Source of the DNA: Ustulina deusta
Taxonomy: Eukaryota; Ascomycota; Sordariomycetes; Xylariales; Xylariaceae
DNA length: 64,000 nt
Assembly: GCA_023159155.1 (NCBI GenBank)
Contig: JAJNNX010000001.1
Coordinates: 1,550,001 to 1,614,000 of the forward strand
Direction: 5' to 3'
Below the pieces are notes generated by a model that saw only the letters and a list, made by a program, of their open reading frames with translations, was not told the DNA's origin and did not search any database. Each line of letters opens with the position of its first letter. The first letter of the stretch is position 1. The position numbers and the translations under genes are program-made. Below are positions 35,644-48,158 of this stretch, piece after piece.

Positions 35644-36962
35644 TCATATCCGTATACCAATTTACGTTTTCACGCACTCTCTCAGAAGAGCAAACCTGCC
35701 GGTGGGCAAAGTACACAATATTATGTTAAACGAATTCAACCGCTGTCGCGGTATGCGATGAGACACGAATTTTTTTATATAAAAACAAAATACAGAAGAA
35801 AAAAAAAATTCAAGGGGTGGTTGGAAAACCAGCATAGAGTGAAGGGTTATAATGATAGTGCACTGATGGGTGAGAGGCCTCTTGATATTCTTTTCCACAT
35901 GTCGCTAGTTATTGGTGCTGGGCTATTTCGGGGGATGCAGGGCAGCTTATTGCCACCTGAATACGTTGTACGAGACGAGTTTTCTTCCTATATATACACT
36001 GCTCTGTCCCTGCACTCCCTTCTTTTTCCATTCTTGCAGTACAACACTGACAGGGAGCCAAACAAACTGGCATGTCTCGGATCTCCCTACGTTGCATTGC
36101 TCAGCACGCTATAAATCGTGTGCGTTTGTGATCCTGGGGAACAGCCTATAGCACCCCTCTTAGGCTGCAACCTTGGGCAGCATTTTGGGCACGAAAATCC
36201 CACTGATATCATGCGTTCGCGATGCGCCTTTTGAAATTACCATCTGGCACTCATTATGTGACATGTGCACAAGGGGCACAAGAACGTTACTGGGGACTGG
36301 CATGCATCTATATACACGATAATTCTCAATCGCGATTTAATTGTTCTTGGCAGCTTTGTGGCCCCGCGAAACCGGCCATGGCAGCCAAAGAGTGAAGCTA
36401 GGGGCAGTCGTCGACTCGGACCAAAAAAGCCACCACCTCTTTGATTGAGAATGGCGGTCTCAGACCATTTGTCAGGTGAGGCTGTGTAACAGAAGCTAAG
36501 TGCAGCTGTGTGCTGTAACGGACACCGAGTCTCCAAACCAGTATTCCGCCAAGCGCTTCCCGTTGCCGTCGGTATCCCTTTCAGCTTAGTCTCTTGTGGC
36601 TGAGCGGTGCTGAAGGCCAGCCCTCTCGACAAGGTGAGCCTAAGACTCAGCTCTTGACCATGATCAAGTGAAGCAGACTGCCCATCTTAAAGTCTGCTGT
36701 GTGCTGCTTCAGCCCATAAAACCTTTCTGTTTATTGTTGAAATTTTTAAATGACTGTCTGCTGGAACGAGTGCTTAGAGTAAGTAGTACTACGGTACACC
36801 GATAAGAGTACGACCATTCGACCTGGCAGCTATCTAGGACGCTGGATGAGTCGGCCTAGGAGTGATAGCTCACCATTGCCTCGGAGGCGAGTGTCGACGT
36901 AGCTCATAGCCATTTTCTGGTGCATTACAACCTGCCAACTCGGTCTCCCCTCAGCGCAAAGT
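35644..36962. other. Intergenic, no gene seen
   Basis: About 1.3 kb between two plus-strand genes: 3' UTR of one and promoter of the next. The open frames are short, overlapping and lack coding composition. Confidence 0.5.
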
Positions 36963-39698
36963 ATGGCTTCAGTTGCCTCTACTCCGCCGTCGCGACATGA
37001 CTTCCTCCGCGCCAACTCAGCGGAAGATACAGACTCCTGGCAGTATGTAGAATCCAACTCGTCGCCCTCGGGTTATATTCCAAGCCCGGGCTCGAGCTTC
37101 AACGGATGGGGTATCATTGGATACCCAAATCACCTGGGAGCATCACCTACAATTATGTCGCCCTTGCCTCCTCCCACGTCGCACCCGAACCCACAGAGTT
37201 CGGTCGATATCACGGCCGAAGATTCTGAGAATCAATTTTCATCACTTCTGGATAGCCAGCAGTTCATAGACAGCCATGAGCTTTTGTTCCCAGACTTATT
37301 GGACTGTAGGTACATATCTGTCCACAACAAATGGGGGTGACGGGGACTAACAACCCAGGCCCAGTGAACACATATCAATTCCAACAAGGTGTCCAGGAAG
37401 ACAACGTGTGTGATATTCGGAGCTTCGAAACGATGGATATCCAGGCTCAGCCCGCGGACTTGGGCATTCCCATACAATTCCAACACGACAACAATGTTGC
37501 CCCGTGGGCACCCATGAATTTACCAGACAGCGAATTCATGTTTCTTGATATGGAACATGTTGGCGCTCAGATGTCACGCACGGCGTCCTATGAATCTGTA
37601 GGAACAAGCTCTCATCGCTCAAGCCCAAGCATGCCCGCTGTTAAGCCTAGGCACGCCAAGGACACAGATCCGATCAAGAAGGTTAGGCACAGTGGCAGAG
37701 TCGAGAAGAAGAAAGCAGCTCCTCCGTCGGACAACTTTGTTGTTTTCACGCCGAACACCATCCATCAACAGTCAGGCAAGCCGAACCCTTTCGAGTGCTT
37801 CGAGGTGGCAGGGGGGATACAGCGTGGACGCAAGGGCCCTCTGGCTGGCAGGGCAGCCGAGAGGGCCCGAAACATTCGGAGAATGGGTGCTTGTTTCTGC
37901 TGCCGCAGGTAAGAAGACCCCTTATCTACGCCCTACTTTGCACTTCCACCACCACCACCACTGCCACTACAATACCATACTAACCTACCCCTTTCACCCG
38001 CGAACAGCCGCAAAGTCAAGTGTGACGAAGAGCGACCCTGCAAGAACTGCAAGAAGATCTCGGCGCAGATACCGCAGGTCGTGTGCTGGCAGTTCTCCGA
38101 CTTCCTGCCCGTGCTCTTTCCGGGGTTCCTGCGGGGCCATTTCAAGAAAGAGGCCATGTCCCGCTTCGTCTCGGACAACGTATCCAAGTTCTACGGCGCC
38201 TCGGCCTCGGCGCCGTCGGAGCCCTGGCTCGTCGAGCTGACCTCGGGCCCGCGCTTCCGGTCGACGCTGACGCTCCCGGCCTCCTTCTGCGCGCCCAAGA
38301 GCGCCGAGATCCTGCACCACTGGCACGTCAGCACGGGCGCGCACCAGCTGGACCTGCACTCGCGGCCGGCCGTGCCCGTCGGCATCGACCCCAAGGACGG
38401 CAACCAGCGCGAGGCGCTGCGGCGGCGCGCCCGCGAGTACGTCCACAGCCTGGCCGCCGAGCCGCGGTACGCCGAGCAGGTGACGGACTCGCTGCGCGGC
38501 ACGCAGCTGCCGCGGCGCGTGCTGGAGATCGTGCAGCGCTACGCGCAGCGCGCGCAGTCCGCCATGGTGAGGCGCGCGCTCGCCGTCTACGCGACGCACT
38601 ACGTGCTGACGCGCCAGCTGTGTCTGACGCCGGGCACGCTGGACCGGCTGCAGCGGCTGCAGCAGGCGCAGCCGGCGAAGCTGCCGTTCCTGTCGCCCGG
38701 CATCGGCGCGCACTCGGCCCTGACGACGACGCGCGTCCTCAACCGCCAGGTCAAGGCCGTGCTCGACGAGCACCTGCTGAAGGAGACGCAGGGCCTGTTC
38801 GCGGCCTTCGGGTCCGCGCTGAAGCCGCGGTCGCGCGCCGAGTGGGCCGAGTGTCTGGCCTCCTTCCTCGTGCTCTGCCTCCTGTTCGAGGGCATCGAGG
38901 CCGCCGCCGACACCTTCGTGGTGTCCGAGGCCGAGGTCGCGCTGCGCACGCGGCGGCGGAGCACCGTCGCTGCTGCCGCCGCCTTCGACGCCGACGAGAA
39001 CAAGGGAGGCGGGGGAGGCGGGTTCGCCGTCGGCGGGCGCAGACAGGCGCTCGACGTGTGCCGCGAGATCGACAACCTCCCGTTCCGCCAGGTCGCGTAC
39101 CGCTTCCACGCCGTGTACCAGACGCACCACGTGCGCGAGCCCGGCGTCGGGCCTCCGGCCAACGGCTCCTCAGCCGGCGGTAGCGGGAGCGGGAGTGCAG
39201 GACTCACGTTCAACCCGCTAGTCGACCCGAAGTTGGACATGGATCTCGAGCCCGCGGCGGCCGAGATGGCGGCCTCGCTGCGGACTCTGCTGGACATTGA
39301 CGGCAGTTGTGAGTATACCTATATGTTTCCCTTCCTTCCTTCCCTTCCTTCCATCCATCCATCCATCCATCCACCCCCCTCTCCTCCCCAGTCTCTATCT
39401 CTCTCTATTTACGGCTCTGGTCTAGATCCCAAGGGTCCAAGCCCTGCAGGGCGTCGACAGCGCCACGAAAACAAAAACAGATAAACCCACGCAAGAAAAA
39501 AACAAACAAAAAGCTCTCATCTAACATCTCTTCTACCTAGGGCACGAGCTCGACTACCTTACCGCAGACCCGATCCTCTCGCAGACAGAAGCACATCCGT
39601 ACCCGCGTGACATCACGCTCGATTACACGGGGCGCTTGCTCGCGCGGTTCTTATTGTCTTTTACCGACGAGAAGTACCTTTTCGACGGGCAGTATTAG
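36963..39698 (+). CDS. Zn(II)2Cys6 transcription factor with central, atypically spaced cluster
   Basis: Modelled as join(36963..37305, 37359..37908, 38008..39308, 39541..39698), 783 aa. The first 290 residues are Ser/Pro/Gln/Asp-rich with a basic stretch (KKVRHSGRVEKKKA). The zinc cluster is central: Cys293, 296, 303, 309, 312 and 324, with X2-X6-X5-X2 and then an unusually long X11 before the last Cys. It is split by the intron at 37909-38007, which joins CFCCRS to RKVKCDEERPCKNC. The cluster runs directly into VVCWQFSDFLPVLFPGFLRG, so this is a C6 factor of the type where the region after the cluster is conserved. The C-terminal half is helical and Ala/Arg-rich and ends LSFTDEKYLFDGQY. Exon 3 is extremely GC-rich at third positions, unlike exons 1, 2 and 4. 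A presumed nuclear regulator with unknown targets. Confidence 0.85.
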
Positions 39699-40642
39699 AT
39701 CCTATTCTCGGTGAATACGTATACCTACCTACCTATATCATCCTTCCTGCTATTCTGAAACTGGGCGATTCTCTCAGACGAGGTCTTTTTCACCCTATTG
39801 TCTCTCTGTATACGAATTAGATAAGAGTGCTAAGGGGCCGTCAAAGACGAATACCCCGGTGTTACTACGAGAACACGATAACACGGAATAGATATGAACT
39901 TAGAAGACCTAAAAACACACTTAAGAAACTCGGGAATGAATAAAGCACATACATAGAGGTACATTGTTTATAGTCAACATTCGAAGGACACGCAGAGCAC
40001 GATCTGACAATTATCCATTCATATTAAGTTATACACACTTTGATTTGCTGATTTGCCCCAATGATCCCGCTCATTCTATAATGTGGAACATACATACATG
40101 ATGAACCCGAATCAAAACAAGTCCGATAAGAGAAAAACGAAGCAACGCTCCAGATGCAGTACATGCCCGCTTAGGTAAATGTGATCTTAGAATAACACAA
40201 CGCCAGATCCAGAAACCCGCTCTGGGCGGTATAAGAATGCAAGCTCAAAGCACATAGTGGCAGATCTGAGGACCGAAGAGAGGATAGCGAACACCAATGA
40301 TGAGATAATGCCGTGACTCGCCGATCTATCTGCCTGTCTGGAAGAGTCTTCGGAATACCTTCAATGTGGAAAACCAATCAGGTTGTAATGCTGTGTTGTG
40401 GTATTAATGATGTAGTAGTTCCCACCATAAACCGAGCCCATGGAAGCTTTCTAGGTACCATGAATAGCCGTCATAACAAATGAAATTCGTGAATTCGCCG
40501 ATGCTGTAGCTGGCGTTTTAAGTCGATAGCTCGCGTATTTACGGGAGAGTGAGTCGAGAGTTCTTGCGACTAATAATCCGCCATGAAAATTGTATTATTT
40601 CTGGGGGTTTGACGGAAAGTGACCTTGATGTTGTATTATTGC
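39699..40642. other. Convergent intergenic region
   Basis: About 0.9 kb between convergent 3' ends. It is AT-rich and should contain both 3' UTRs. No gene seen. Confidence 0.55.
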
Positions 40643-42820
40643 TTAGATGAACCCAGCATCGCAAGCAACCTCGTATTTCCTTGCGCTTTCGAGCATATGG
40701 ATGTCTGGGATATCGGCACCGAAGTCCATGATTAGAATTTTGGGGTCTTGGCCAGTACTAATGATCCGTCTGTAATCACACTTGGCACTTAACACCCAAC
40801 TAGCATGCCACCGAGGGAAATTGAGTAGCTGTTCTCCAGTCTCCATGTCAAAGACCTTGATGTCGGTGTCATAGCTTCCACTGATTAGACGACCACTGAC
40901 ACTATCAAGATGTAGACTTCGCACGAGACTATCGTGCGCTGGTATGTCTCGGAGGCACTCTCCCGTGTTAGCATCCCAGATGCGAATAACCTTATCGCTT
41001 CCGGCAGAAGCGATAAATCTCCCGTCCTCTGAAAATTGACTGCAAGCAAGACCTTTAGTGTGGCCTGCAAATTCTCGGATCGTCTTCGCACTGTCAATGT
41101 TCCAGAGCCTCACTGAAAAATCTCCAGAGCACGACACGATCGTGTTTCCGCGCAACTGCACCGAATTCACAGGCCCAGTATGTCCCCGTAATTGCTTAAG
41201 CAGAGCGCCTGTCTCACGATCCCATACACAAATAGTAATATCTTTAGAGCAAGTAACGATGTGCTTGTCGTCAAAAGCCAGATCAAGAACGGCTGCGGTG
41301 TGGCATTGAAGACGCCGAACGGGACGATAGCCCGACTTCACACTATAGACTATGCAGGTAGAATCTGAGGACCCAGTAACGAGGATCTCATCATCGTATT
41401 GCAGGCAGAGAATCGAGGCCTTGTGGTGCACCGGAAATGAGACAGTAACAGGCACCGATGGATTGGAGCGATGATTGTCAATAGATGAAGCGTAGTGTAT
41501 TGGTTTGCCGTTCGGATCGAATAGGATGGAAGTCTCATTGACTACTTCGGGCGGTCCAATGACGAGACGGCATTGCAACGTACGCATATCCCATATTCGA
41601 ATCGTCTTGTCTCGCGAGCCGGTTATAATTTTATTCCTATTTGGGTTAGCGACGTGAATTTCCAGAGCTACCGTGAATGCCTACTCATCAAATTGCAGGC
41701 AGTAGATACTGTCCAAGTGTCCATTCAAGTAGACTGCGCGAGCTTGTGTCCCAATCTTCCATTGCCGGTCAAGTTCTTCTCTCGCTTGGTAAATCTTCTG
41801 CCAATCATTCCCGGGGCGAAGGGAAGGCACACCAGCCCCAACCCCCGGCTGAACAGGCAGGCTAGTAGCATATGTATGAGTTTTCTCCCTTAAAAACGAT
41901 TGCCGCCAAATATACTGATCTTGGATAACCCGGTTCCAGAGCCTAGATACCTGACTAGCGACTCCTAGCTGGGTAGCGTCAAGATATGCAAGTATTTGAA
42001 CGGACAGCTCCTGGGGCAGCTCGCTTATGAAGTCGACTCTGACGACGGCAGACTGTTCATTCATCATTGCATCACCGTGAGCCTCGCTAGTAGTAACCGC
42101 AATTCCAATCCCACTCTCCCGATCATTGAACTCATCTGTGGAAAGATAGTGGTGCCGTGTAAACGCTAGATACTCGTTCTGGATTGCAGCTGCAGCTTTA
42201 GCAGCAGCACCTGTATGGTGTGGGATAATCGGTGGTGCAAATCCGTGGCCAGGAACCGGGTGCGCTGGGAAGCTAGACTCGAGAGGTGAATGGATTGTCT
42301 CAAGGATGGCTCGCTCGCCATGTGATATCTTGGGATGGCGGAAAGTCGTGGCCTGCCGTATTCGATTCCAGGCCGAATGTGCCGTCGTTGGCCGGTAGTC
42401 ATGGTACTCATGGTAGTCAACAGCCGTCTCCGAGCACCTACGATCACGGCCTACTATGCCCTTCATCAAAGTCACAGACGCCCTACGGAATTTCCGTTTT
42501 AACGATGTCCCGTGTCTCGATACGCCATTTTCTAATTCATGTTTCTCCTCCTCGATGGCTAGCTCGCTGAAGCTTTGGGAGAAGTCACCATCGCCTAGGG
42601 AAGGATCTCTCTGTTGCTGCCGCCAAGGCAGGTAGCTACTCGTTCTATGACCGACTCGGGATGGGTTTGCCGTTACCGGTCTGAGGGCTTCTAAACGTTG
42701 GTCGTCTGGCTTCAATCTAGGATCGTGGGAGTATGAACTCGCATCTGATGTGGCGGGTCCGTGATACATGCCAGCGATCGGCAGTGTCGGCAATGGTCCT
42801 TCGGCTGTCGCTGGCCCCAT
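40643..42820 (-). CDS. F-box and WD40-repeat protein (SCF substrate receptor)
   Basis: Modelled as complement(join(40643..41636, 41685..42820)), 709 aa. The ATG at 42820 (MGPATAEGPLP) is chosen because the frame upstream has no ATG before a TGA. A disordered N-terminal 250 residues leads to an F-box near 260-305 (ISELPQELSVQILAYLDATQ...SRLWNRV...IWRQSF). Seven WD repeats follow from about residue 365 to the end, e.g. NKIITGSRDKTIRIWD, LRGHTGPVNSVQLRGN and FAGHTKGLACSQFSEDG. Family knowledge: such proteins bind Skp1 through the F-box and recruit phosphorylated substrates through the propeller for SCF ubiquitin ligase. The order resembles Cdc4, Met30 and beta-TrCP/FWD-1. I cannot decide among them from sequence alone. 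Confidence 0.93.
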
Positions 42821-45059
42821 GGTACCAGCTATTGTCAGCGAAAGATCGACGGGCAATCTAGCGGTGGGTTCCACGAGGAAGGGCGGGGGTCAAGCAGTGG
42901 CACGCGATGGGAAGCGAATGCGGAGAGAGTGGCCAGCACGAATCCTGGGAACGAGGAATGGGAAAGCAGAAGGCAAGCAGCGGTCGATAATCGGATTGTT
43001 GGCTCTTCAAGCCGGTCGAGTTACCGGATGTGAAAGAGCGACTGTTCGCGAGGTAAAGAATGTAGATGTCAAAATAATAATAGTAATAATAATAATAATA
43101 AGTCACAACAACACCAGACAGCTGGCTCTCTATAAGGTTGTAAAGCTTGTCAGCTCACGACGCACGGTGCTGTCAAAGGAGAATAGAGGAGTTATTCTCC
43201 GTGTCTTCCAGCTCCGGCCGTGTCCTTTTTTCTATGGTCCTTGAGTCAGACGTACGACTCAGCTCAGGATCCGAGACTCAGCTACACGGAAAAGCGAAGA
43301 GCGGTGGCCGAAACGGGCCTCAGCTGGGGCAAACTAGTCGACTGGCGCAAAGCGTTTTCGGTGGAAACTGAGGAACGAGTTCGAACCCACCTAAATGAGA
43401 AAAGAAAACCCACTTTCCTCAAAGCTACCTACACTAGATAGTAATGTTATGAGGTTGGCTGTGCGACTTGGAAGGAATCGACTCTGGCGTAGGTATCTTG
43501 TGCTGCTGTAGAGATGGTCTTCGATCTGCTGTACTCGTGTACATGTGTACAGACACAGGCCGTCGTCGGATGTTGTGGTGTAAGACGAGAGTGGGTTGCC
43601 CGTCGGTGATGCCCGCGACACGGGTTCGTCTGACGTTCCTGAAGGAAGCGCAAAACACTTCTCACGAACAGTTCATCGTTGGGACAGAGACAGAGGATAT
43701 TGACAGGTTGACACTGCATATATCGGGTTGACGCACAGACTAGGGAGAGGAAAGCAGGGGTGAGGGATGGGGGAGAAGGGGAAGTCAATGGGCAGCAAAA
43801 AAATGCGAATGGCAATTGTCTAGCAAATGTTGATTGCTGATTGAGGCGTGTTTCATTGACCACTAACGCTGCCGACAGCAGCTCTTGATGGGACCGTGCA
43901 TTGGCCGTCAATGTTGGGAATAAATCAAGTTAGGGAGCTAATCAGCAGGTGGAAAACATAATTGCCTGGGGTCATTCATGTGTAGTCAATGACGATAAGA
44001 AAAATGATGGATGGATGTCGTTGGTACTGTTTGAAGATAGCGTGGGATTCAGGTAGTGCCGTCTTAGTACCTGCACTAAAGTCAAGATACCTCGCCAAGC
44101 ACTACAGGAATTGCTGTGCGGCGAGTATTTGGGTCTGTTTGCGGGGTACCGACCTGGTCAGAACTGGCGCAGAACTGGTGACAGCATTTTGATGGCGTAT
44201 CAGGGACTGAACCCAGTCTCCAGGCTGCAAGACTGACACTAATTCAACCCTTGTTTGGCGTGTGGGGTGTCAATACTTTAGGAGGTACTTAGGCCCACTG
44301 CTTAGGTACCTAGGTACCTGCCTTGTACAGAATCCCACCGCTACGAGCTTTGGCTCAAGCCAACACCGCCTGGGTTTGAAACTTCCCGATATCACTATAT
44401 CACTTACTATATAGAGTCAATCCCACCACAAACAGCCCCAACCAAACATCTCGGGAATGCCAAATCGTAACTTTTACGGTGTCTCCTTATTGCGATGTCC
44501 TTCTGGGTGCTCGAGAGTTGAATTCTGCTGCATGACGTTATCCGGCTGCCTATCGAGTAAACGAATGCAACCTTGCTTCACGACGGCGATGGCGACTACG
44601 ACATAATAACCGCCTAATATACCTTCGTTGACCCGGGCCAGTCTCTCCCATCCCGTGTCTCGTGCCAGTTCATCATCGAATCTAGAGCCTTGCTGATATT
44701 AATTGCGGATAGCGTCATGGGCCAAGTGGAATCGGTCGGACTTTTGGGGTCAATTTATATTGCCAGTGCACGTGTCGTGACGTTCGGCTACCAAGTAGGA
44801 AAGAGATTCAAAAATAGAAAACCAATCATATCATCGTGACGATCATAAATCATTCCTGCACTAGGTGCCATCGACCAGCCAGCCACCAAACCGGTATATC
44901 TCCGATAAGCGCATCATGCTCAGCCTCATTATCGGCTAACAAGATACCCGAGATCGACGGCGTATCTATCCGCCTCCCAGCCACGCTCTTGAGTTGCGTA
45001 TCTGCTGTCGACTTCCATGATAAGTCAAACTCCAAACATAGTTCGGGAGATGGACTAGA
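42821..45059. other. Intergenic, simple repeats and a tRNA-like relic
   Basis: This is upstream of the F-box gene and downstream of the unknown gene at 45060. It contains an imperfect (AAT)n tract at 43074-43100, a stacked TAGGTACC block near 44303-44318 and a tRNA-like fragment near 44191-44255 (see findings). No protein gene is supported; the frames at 43390-43910 overlap on both strands. Confidence 0.5.
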
Positions 45060-46004
45060 TCACGGACTCATCGGTAGCCGGGGGCAAGGAACCATCGGAG
45101 CCGCCGGTCGAGGACCGGGATGGCGAGGGTGATGTTGACGATCAGCACGAGCCCGATCCATCTGCTTCGCCATCTTCTTATGCTGATCTCGTTCTTCTTT
45201 TGTCTCCTGCTTGTCAAATCTCCACCAAGGATTCGAGAATCGGTGGTGCGCCCTCCAGCCACCGTCTTCTTTAGTCGATTTAACCTCTTGTCCCCGGAGG
45301 ACGACAAACCACGTGCGAACTGCAGGGGGCTGCCTCTTCCGTGAGAAGATATTCTTCCGCTTACGTTCTGGCAAGAGCTCAGTCATCCGAAACTCCCCAG
45401 GCCGCAGAACAACGACATGCCATTCTCGCTTCCGATGAGGGTTTCTGTTGGTCACTATGGTCTTGTCCCCAATTAGGAGCTGTATCTTGTCGTAGATCTC
45501 GTCTGGGAGGTTGTAGGCTCGGTTTGCTAGGTCCTGCTCATACGCCTTCTCCTGGCTAGCCCCACGTTTATGCTTGTATCCACGAATAGCATCCTCGTGC
45601 ATATCGGCGAGTTCCCCTTGATCGAAAGAGACGACCGCGTTAGTCAATACACATCCATCGTTCTGATTAACCCATCTCATGCCAAAGTTGATACCACAAA
45701 ACGACCTCCAGGACCTGCAGGTGATTCTGTCTTCGAGGGAGACCAGCTCCCAAGCCTCATAGGCAGTTGTAGTGCGCTCATTATCGAAAGTAAGCATCCT
45801 ACGGCCCATCGGGTCTGGAAGACTTTCCATTGAGTCGATAGAGATAGAATCGATGTCGCGCGGTGACGCCCCCAGTTCACCGTCAATCGTCGATCCAGGC
45901 GAGGGAGGCCGCTGGCCGTCCATTCTTGGAAGACCGCACTGAAAGGGCCTGTTCGCCGTGGGAAGCACGTCCACTTGTGGGATCGGTTCCGCAGCAAACG
46001 CCAT
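45060..46004 (-). CDS. Hypothetical cytosolic protein
   Basis: One uninterrupted frame of 314 aa from the ATG at 46004 (MAFAAEPIPQVDVLP). I do not recognise a domain. The middle has ordered-looking sequence: WELVSLEDRITCRSWRSFCG, NLPDEIYDKIQLLIGDKTIV and REWHVVVLRPGEFRMTELLP. A basic stretch follows (PERKRKNIFSRKRQPP), then WFVVLRGQEV. The last 60 residues are Lys/Arg/His-rich and helical, ending in a Pro-rich tail. There is no signal peptide or membrane helix. The alternation of hydrophobic and charged residues supports a real protein. The start is reasonable but not certain because the frame stays open a few codons upstream without another ATG. Confidence 0.68.
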   Translation of the reverse strand: MAFAAEPIPQVDVLPTANRPFQCGLPRMDGQRPPSPGSTIDGELGASPRDIDSISIDSMESLPDPMGRRMLTFDNERTTTAYEAWELVSLEDRITCRSWRSFCGINFGMRWVNQNDGCVLTNAVVSFDQGELADMHEDAIRGYKHKRGASQEKAYEQDLANRAYNLPDEIYDKIQLLIGDKTIVTNRNPHRKREWHVVVLRPGEFRMTELLPERKRKNIFSRKRQPPAVRTWFVVLRGQEVKSTKEDGGWRAHHRFSNPWWRFDKQETKEERDQHKKMAKQMDRARADRQHHPRHPGPRPAAPMVPCPRLPMSP

Positions 46005-47624
46005 AGTGAAGCCAACGAGTAACAAAGACTATGTGTGAAAATCTAATGATATGAGGCTCTCAAGGAGAAGAAACGAGATGGTAATAAGAAACTTGGATCA
46101 CATTAACGAGTGGCGGGGCATTGTATGCCTTTTGAATGAACTGACTATGTGCCGGCATCAGGCATCAGGGCTCAGCCTACCTAGATAACCATACGATGGC
46201 AGTCATGTAATTGGCCACCACAAAGTGGTATTCTACTCTTACTGCAGTAGAACAATGCGGTGATGCATCCAGACCGGACCGACAAAACCATTAACCAGGT
46301 ATTTAATTCGTTGGTGTTGGAGTGAACTATGAAGCCCTTGAAGAAACATCTGTAGATAATTGGTCCTTCAGCTAAATCCTATCTGCACTACAAGGATAAG
46401 AAGTATACACTGCCTAGATAGGTCCAAGGCTCCTCGGTAGGCTGACTGAAGACAGTCGCCTAACGATTGGTCCCATTTCTCGTATTGTTGTTGAGCAGCA
46501 GCTTACTTTAAACGTTCTAGCCCGTCCACAACTCTAGACACTGCCACGACAACACTATATCCTTTCATCTAGTCAAGTTGACGAATCGACGTGTTAAACC
46601 GCTTTCACTTATTTGAGATTCAGCCCAATACGAAGTATTTATCACAATGCGGAGCTTGGTAAGGCAGTGTATCGGCAACTAATGATTATTACATTGTGGA
46701 AAGGTATCTTGTCAATTTCAGGCTGCCCCATCGCTCACGATCAGGCGACTTCTCCGGGCCAGCAGCGGGCTTAGACACAGAATAATACACCTGGTCCGAG
46801 GCTGGCTCTAGGTTGGCAATATTTGATACTCTTTGGCTATCTGCTCGTTTGCCTCGGGTATAGCAGACCGCCAAGCTTTTATATAGGTGTTGCCGCCAGC
46901 ATGACACAAACCATGTGTCACGAAGTTGATGCTAGATAGCGGGTGGCTCACCTCAGGCGGCCTGAGGCTCAGGTCGACAAACAGCATATGCACTCAAGCC
47001 TCAACAAATCCACCCTTTCCTGTTGTGTGTGGGGTATTCGCCCATCCCATGAGAATTATAATACGGATGTGCCATAATTAGAAACCACGTGTGTTACTAT
47101 CCCAATCCTGACCACCTTACGAACGTGCCTTGGGCGCACGTTCCCTTTTTGCATCTCACGACCAATGGCACTCGTATCCTCTCGTGCCACAGCGTGTCAT
47201 CCTATCAGTCCCAATTATGTGGTAACTATAAGGAGAATGATGAAACCCGAGTAGTCGGGGAGCCAAGGGCGAGTTTGTCCCTTGCCTACTAAAGCACAAT
47301 CATTTGACGGTGCTCAATTTGCCATACCTACTGACTGACAATATTGTAGTACCTTTATCTTGTCGTCCTGCCCAAGATATGTAAGCGTCCAGTACGCCAG
47401 CGCCGGTTCGAATGTTTGTCTATAAATACTATGACCAGCACCTGCCCAACATCAACTCTCAATGTATTTGCTATTGTATATATCAGTAACACGAAACGCA
47501 AGCTATTATTTCCAAAAACTGTAGAAGCTTGAGCAGTGGCTCCCAAAGTCTACCCTTCCTCGAGACTACACAGGAAATAACAAGTACCGACAGCGCAAGA
47601 AGCAAGTACACTTGACTACGCAAA
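46005..47624. other. Intergenic, no gene seen
   Basis: 1.6 kb without convincing coding sequence. It should hold the promoter of the gene at 45060-46004 (reading left) and that of the orphan at 47625 (reading right). Confidence 0.5.
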
Positions 47625-48158
47625 ATGGCCACTTACGGTAGTATCGTGTATGAGCTACGTATGCCCATCCTGCCACTCGCGGACCTTTACCAAAGCGCCC
47701 CCCTTACTCGTGCCGTGAATGCGCCGAGTGTGCCATTCGCAAGCATTTATCAGAACGTCTCCCTAGCGAGGAGCCAGGCGTCTTGTCCCGCGGCTCTTCC
47801 AACTGGATCCGCCGTGATCAATGACACCACCGCAGCGTCTATGACAGTCAACAATGACACGTTGGGTGCCTCGATCATGGCCAACAACGCGATCGTGGAC
47901 CTCGGAACCCTTTACAGCACACTCACACTCGTACCATCTGGCTCTCCCAACCCCACAATCCAGGATTCTCCTGCCGTGACTCTGTCGGAGGTCTTAGACT
48001 TCCTGCGCAGCAGCTATGATGTTATTACGCCAGCGCCCACGGCGACAGAAGAGGAACCGACCACCGTTGTTGACAGTTCGCTGCCCAAAATCACCATCGA
48101 GACTGCCCGTCGGTCCGCTACCGACGCGACCACGACTCCGGATGGATGTGTCCAATGA
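47625..48158 (+). CDS. Orphan 177-aa protein with internal duplication
   Basis: Single frame with an ATG in a good context (CAAAATGGCC). I do not recognise it. The sequence shows repeated motifs: LADLYQSAPLTRAVNAPSVP is echoed by FASIYQNVSLARS, and later by LGTLYSTLTL, a spaced pattern of aromatic-Tyr followed by Leu. The centre repeats NDT..AS.., as in INDTTAASMTVNNDTLGASI. It is Thr/Ser/Asn-rich with no signal peptide and no clear membrane helix. Third positions are GC-rich, which supports coding. The C-terminal third is Thr/Glu/Pro-rich and probably disordered. It could be a lineage-specific gene or the last exon of a larger one. Confidence 0.5.
   Translation: MATYGSIVYELRMPILPLADLYQSAPLTRAVNAPSVPFASIYQNVSLARSQASCPAALPTGSAVINDTTAASMTVNNDTLGASIMANNAIVDLGTLYSTLTLVPSGSPNPTIQDSPAVTLSEVLDFLRSSYDVITPAPTATEEEPTTVVDSSLPKITIETARRSATDATTTPDGCVQ

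Noticed and set aside
37994..39183. 378-codon minus-strand and 366-codon second plus-strand open frames
   Set aside because: They are shadows caused by very high GC within exon 3 of the C6 factor. They are Arg/Ala/Gly-rich, have no domain, and the other plus frame continues the zinc cluster.
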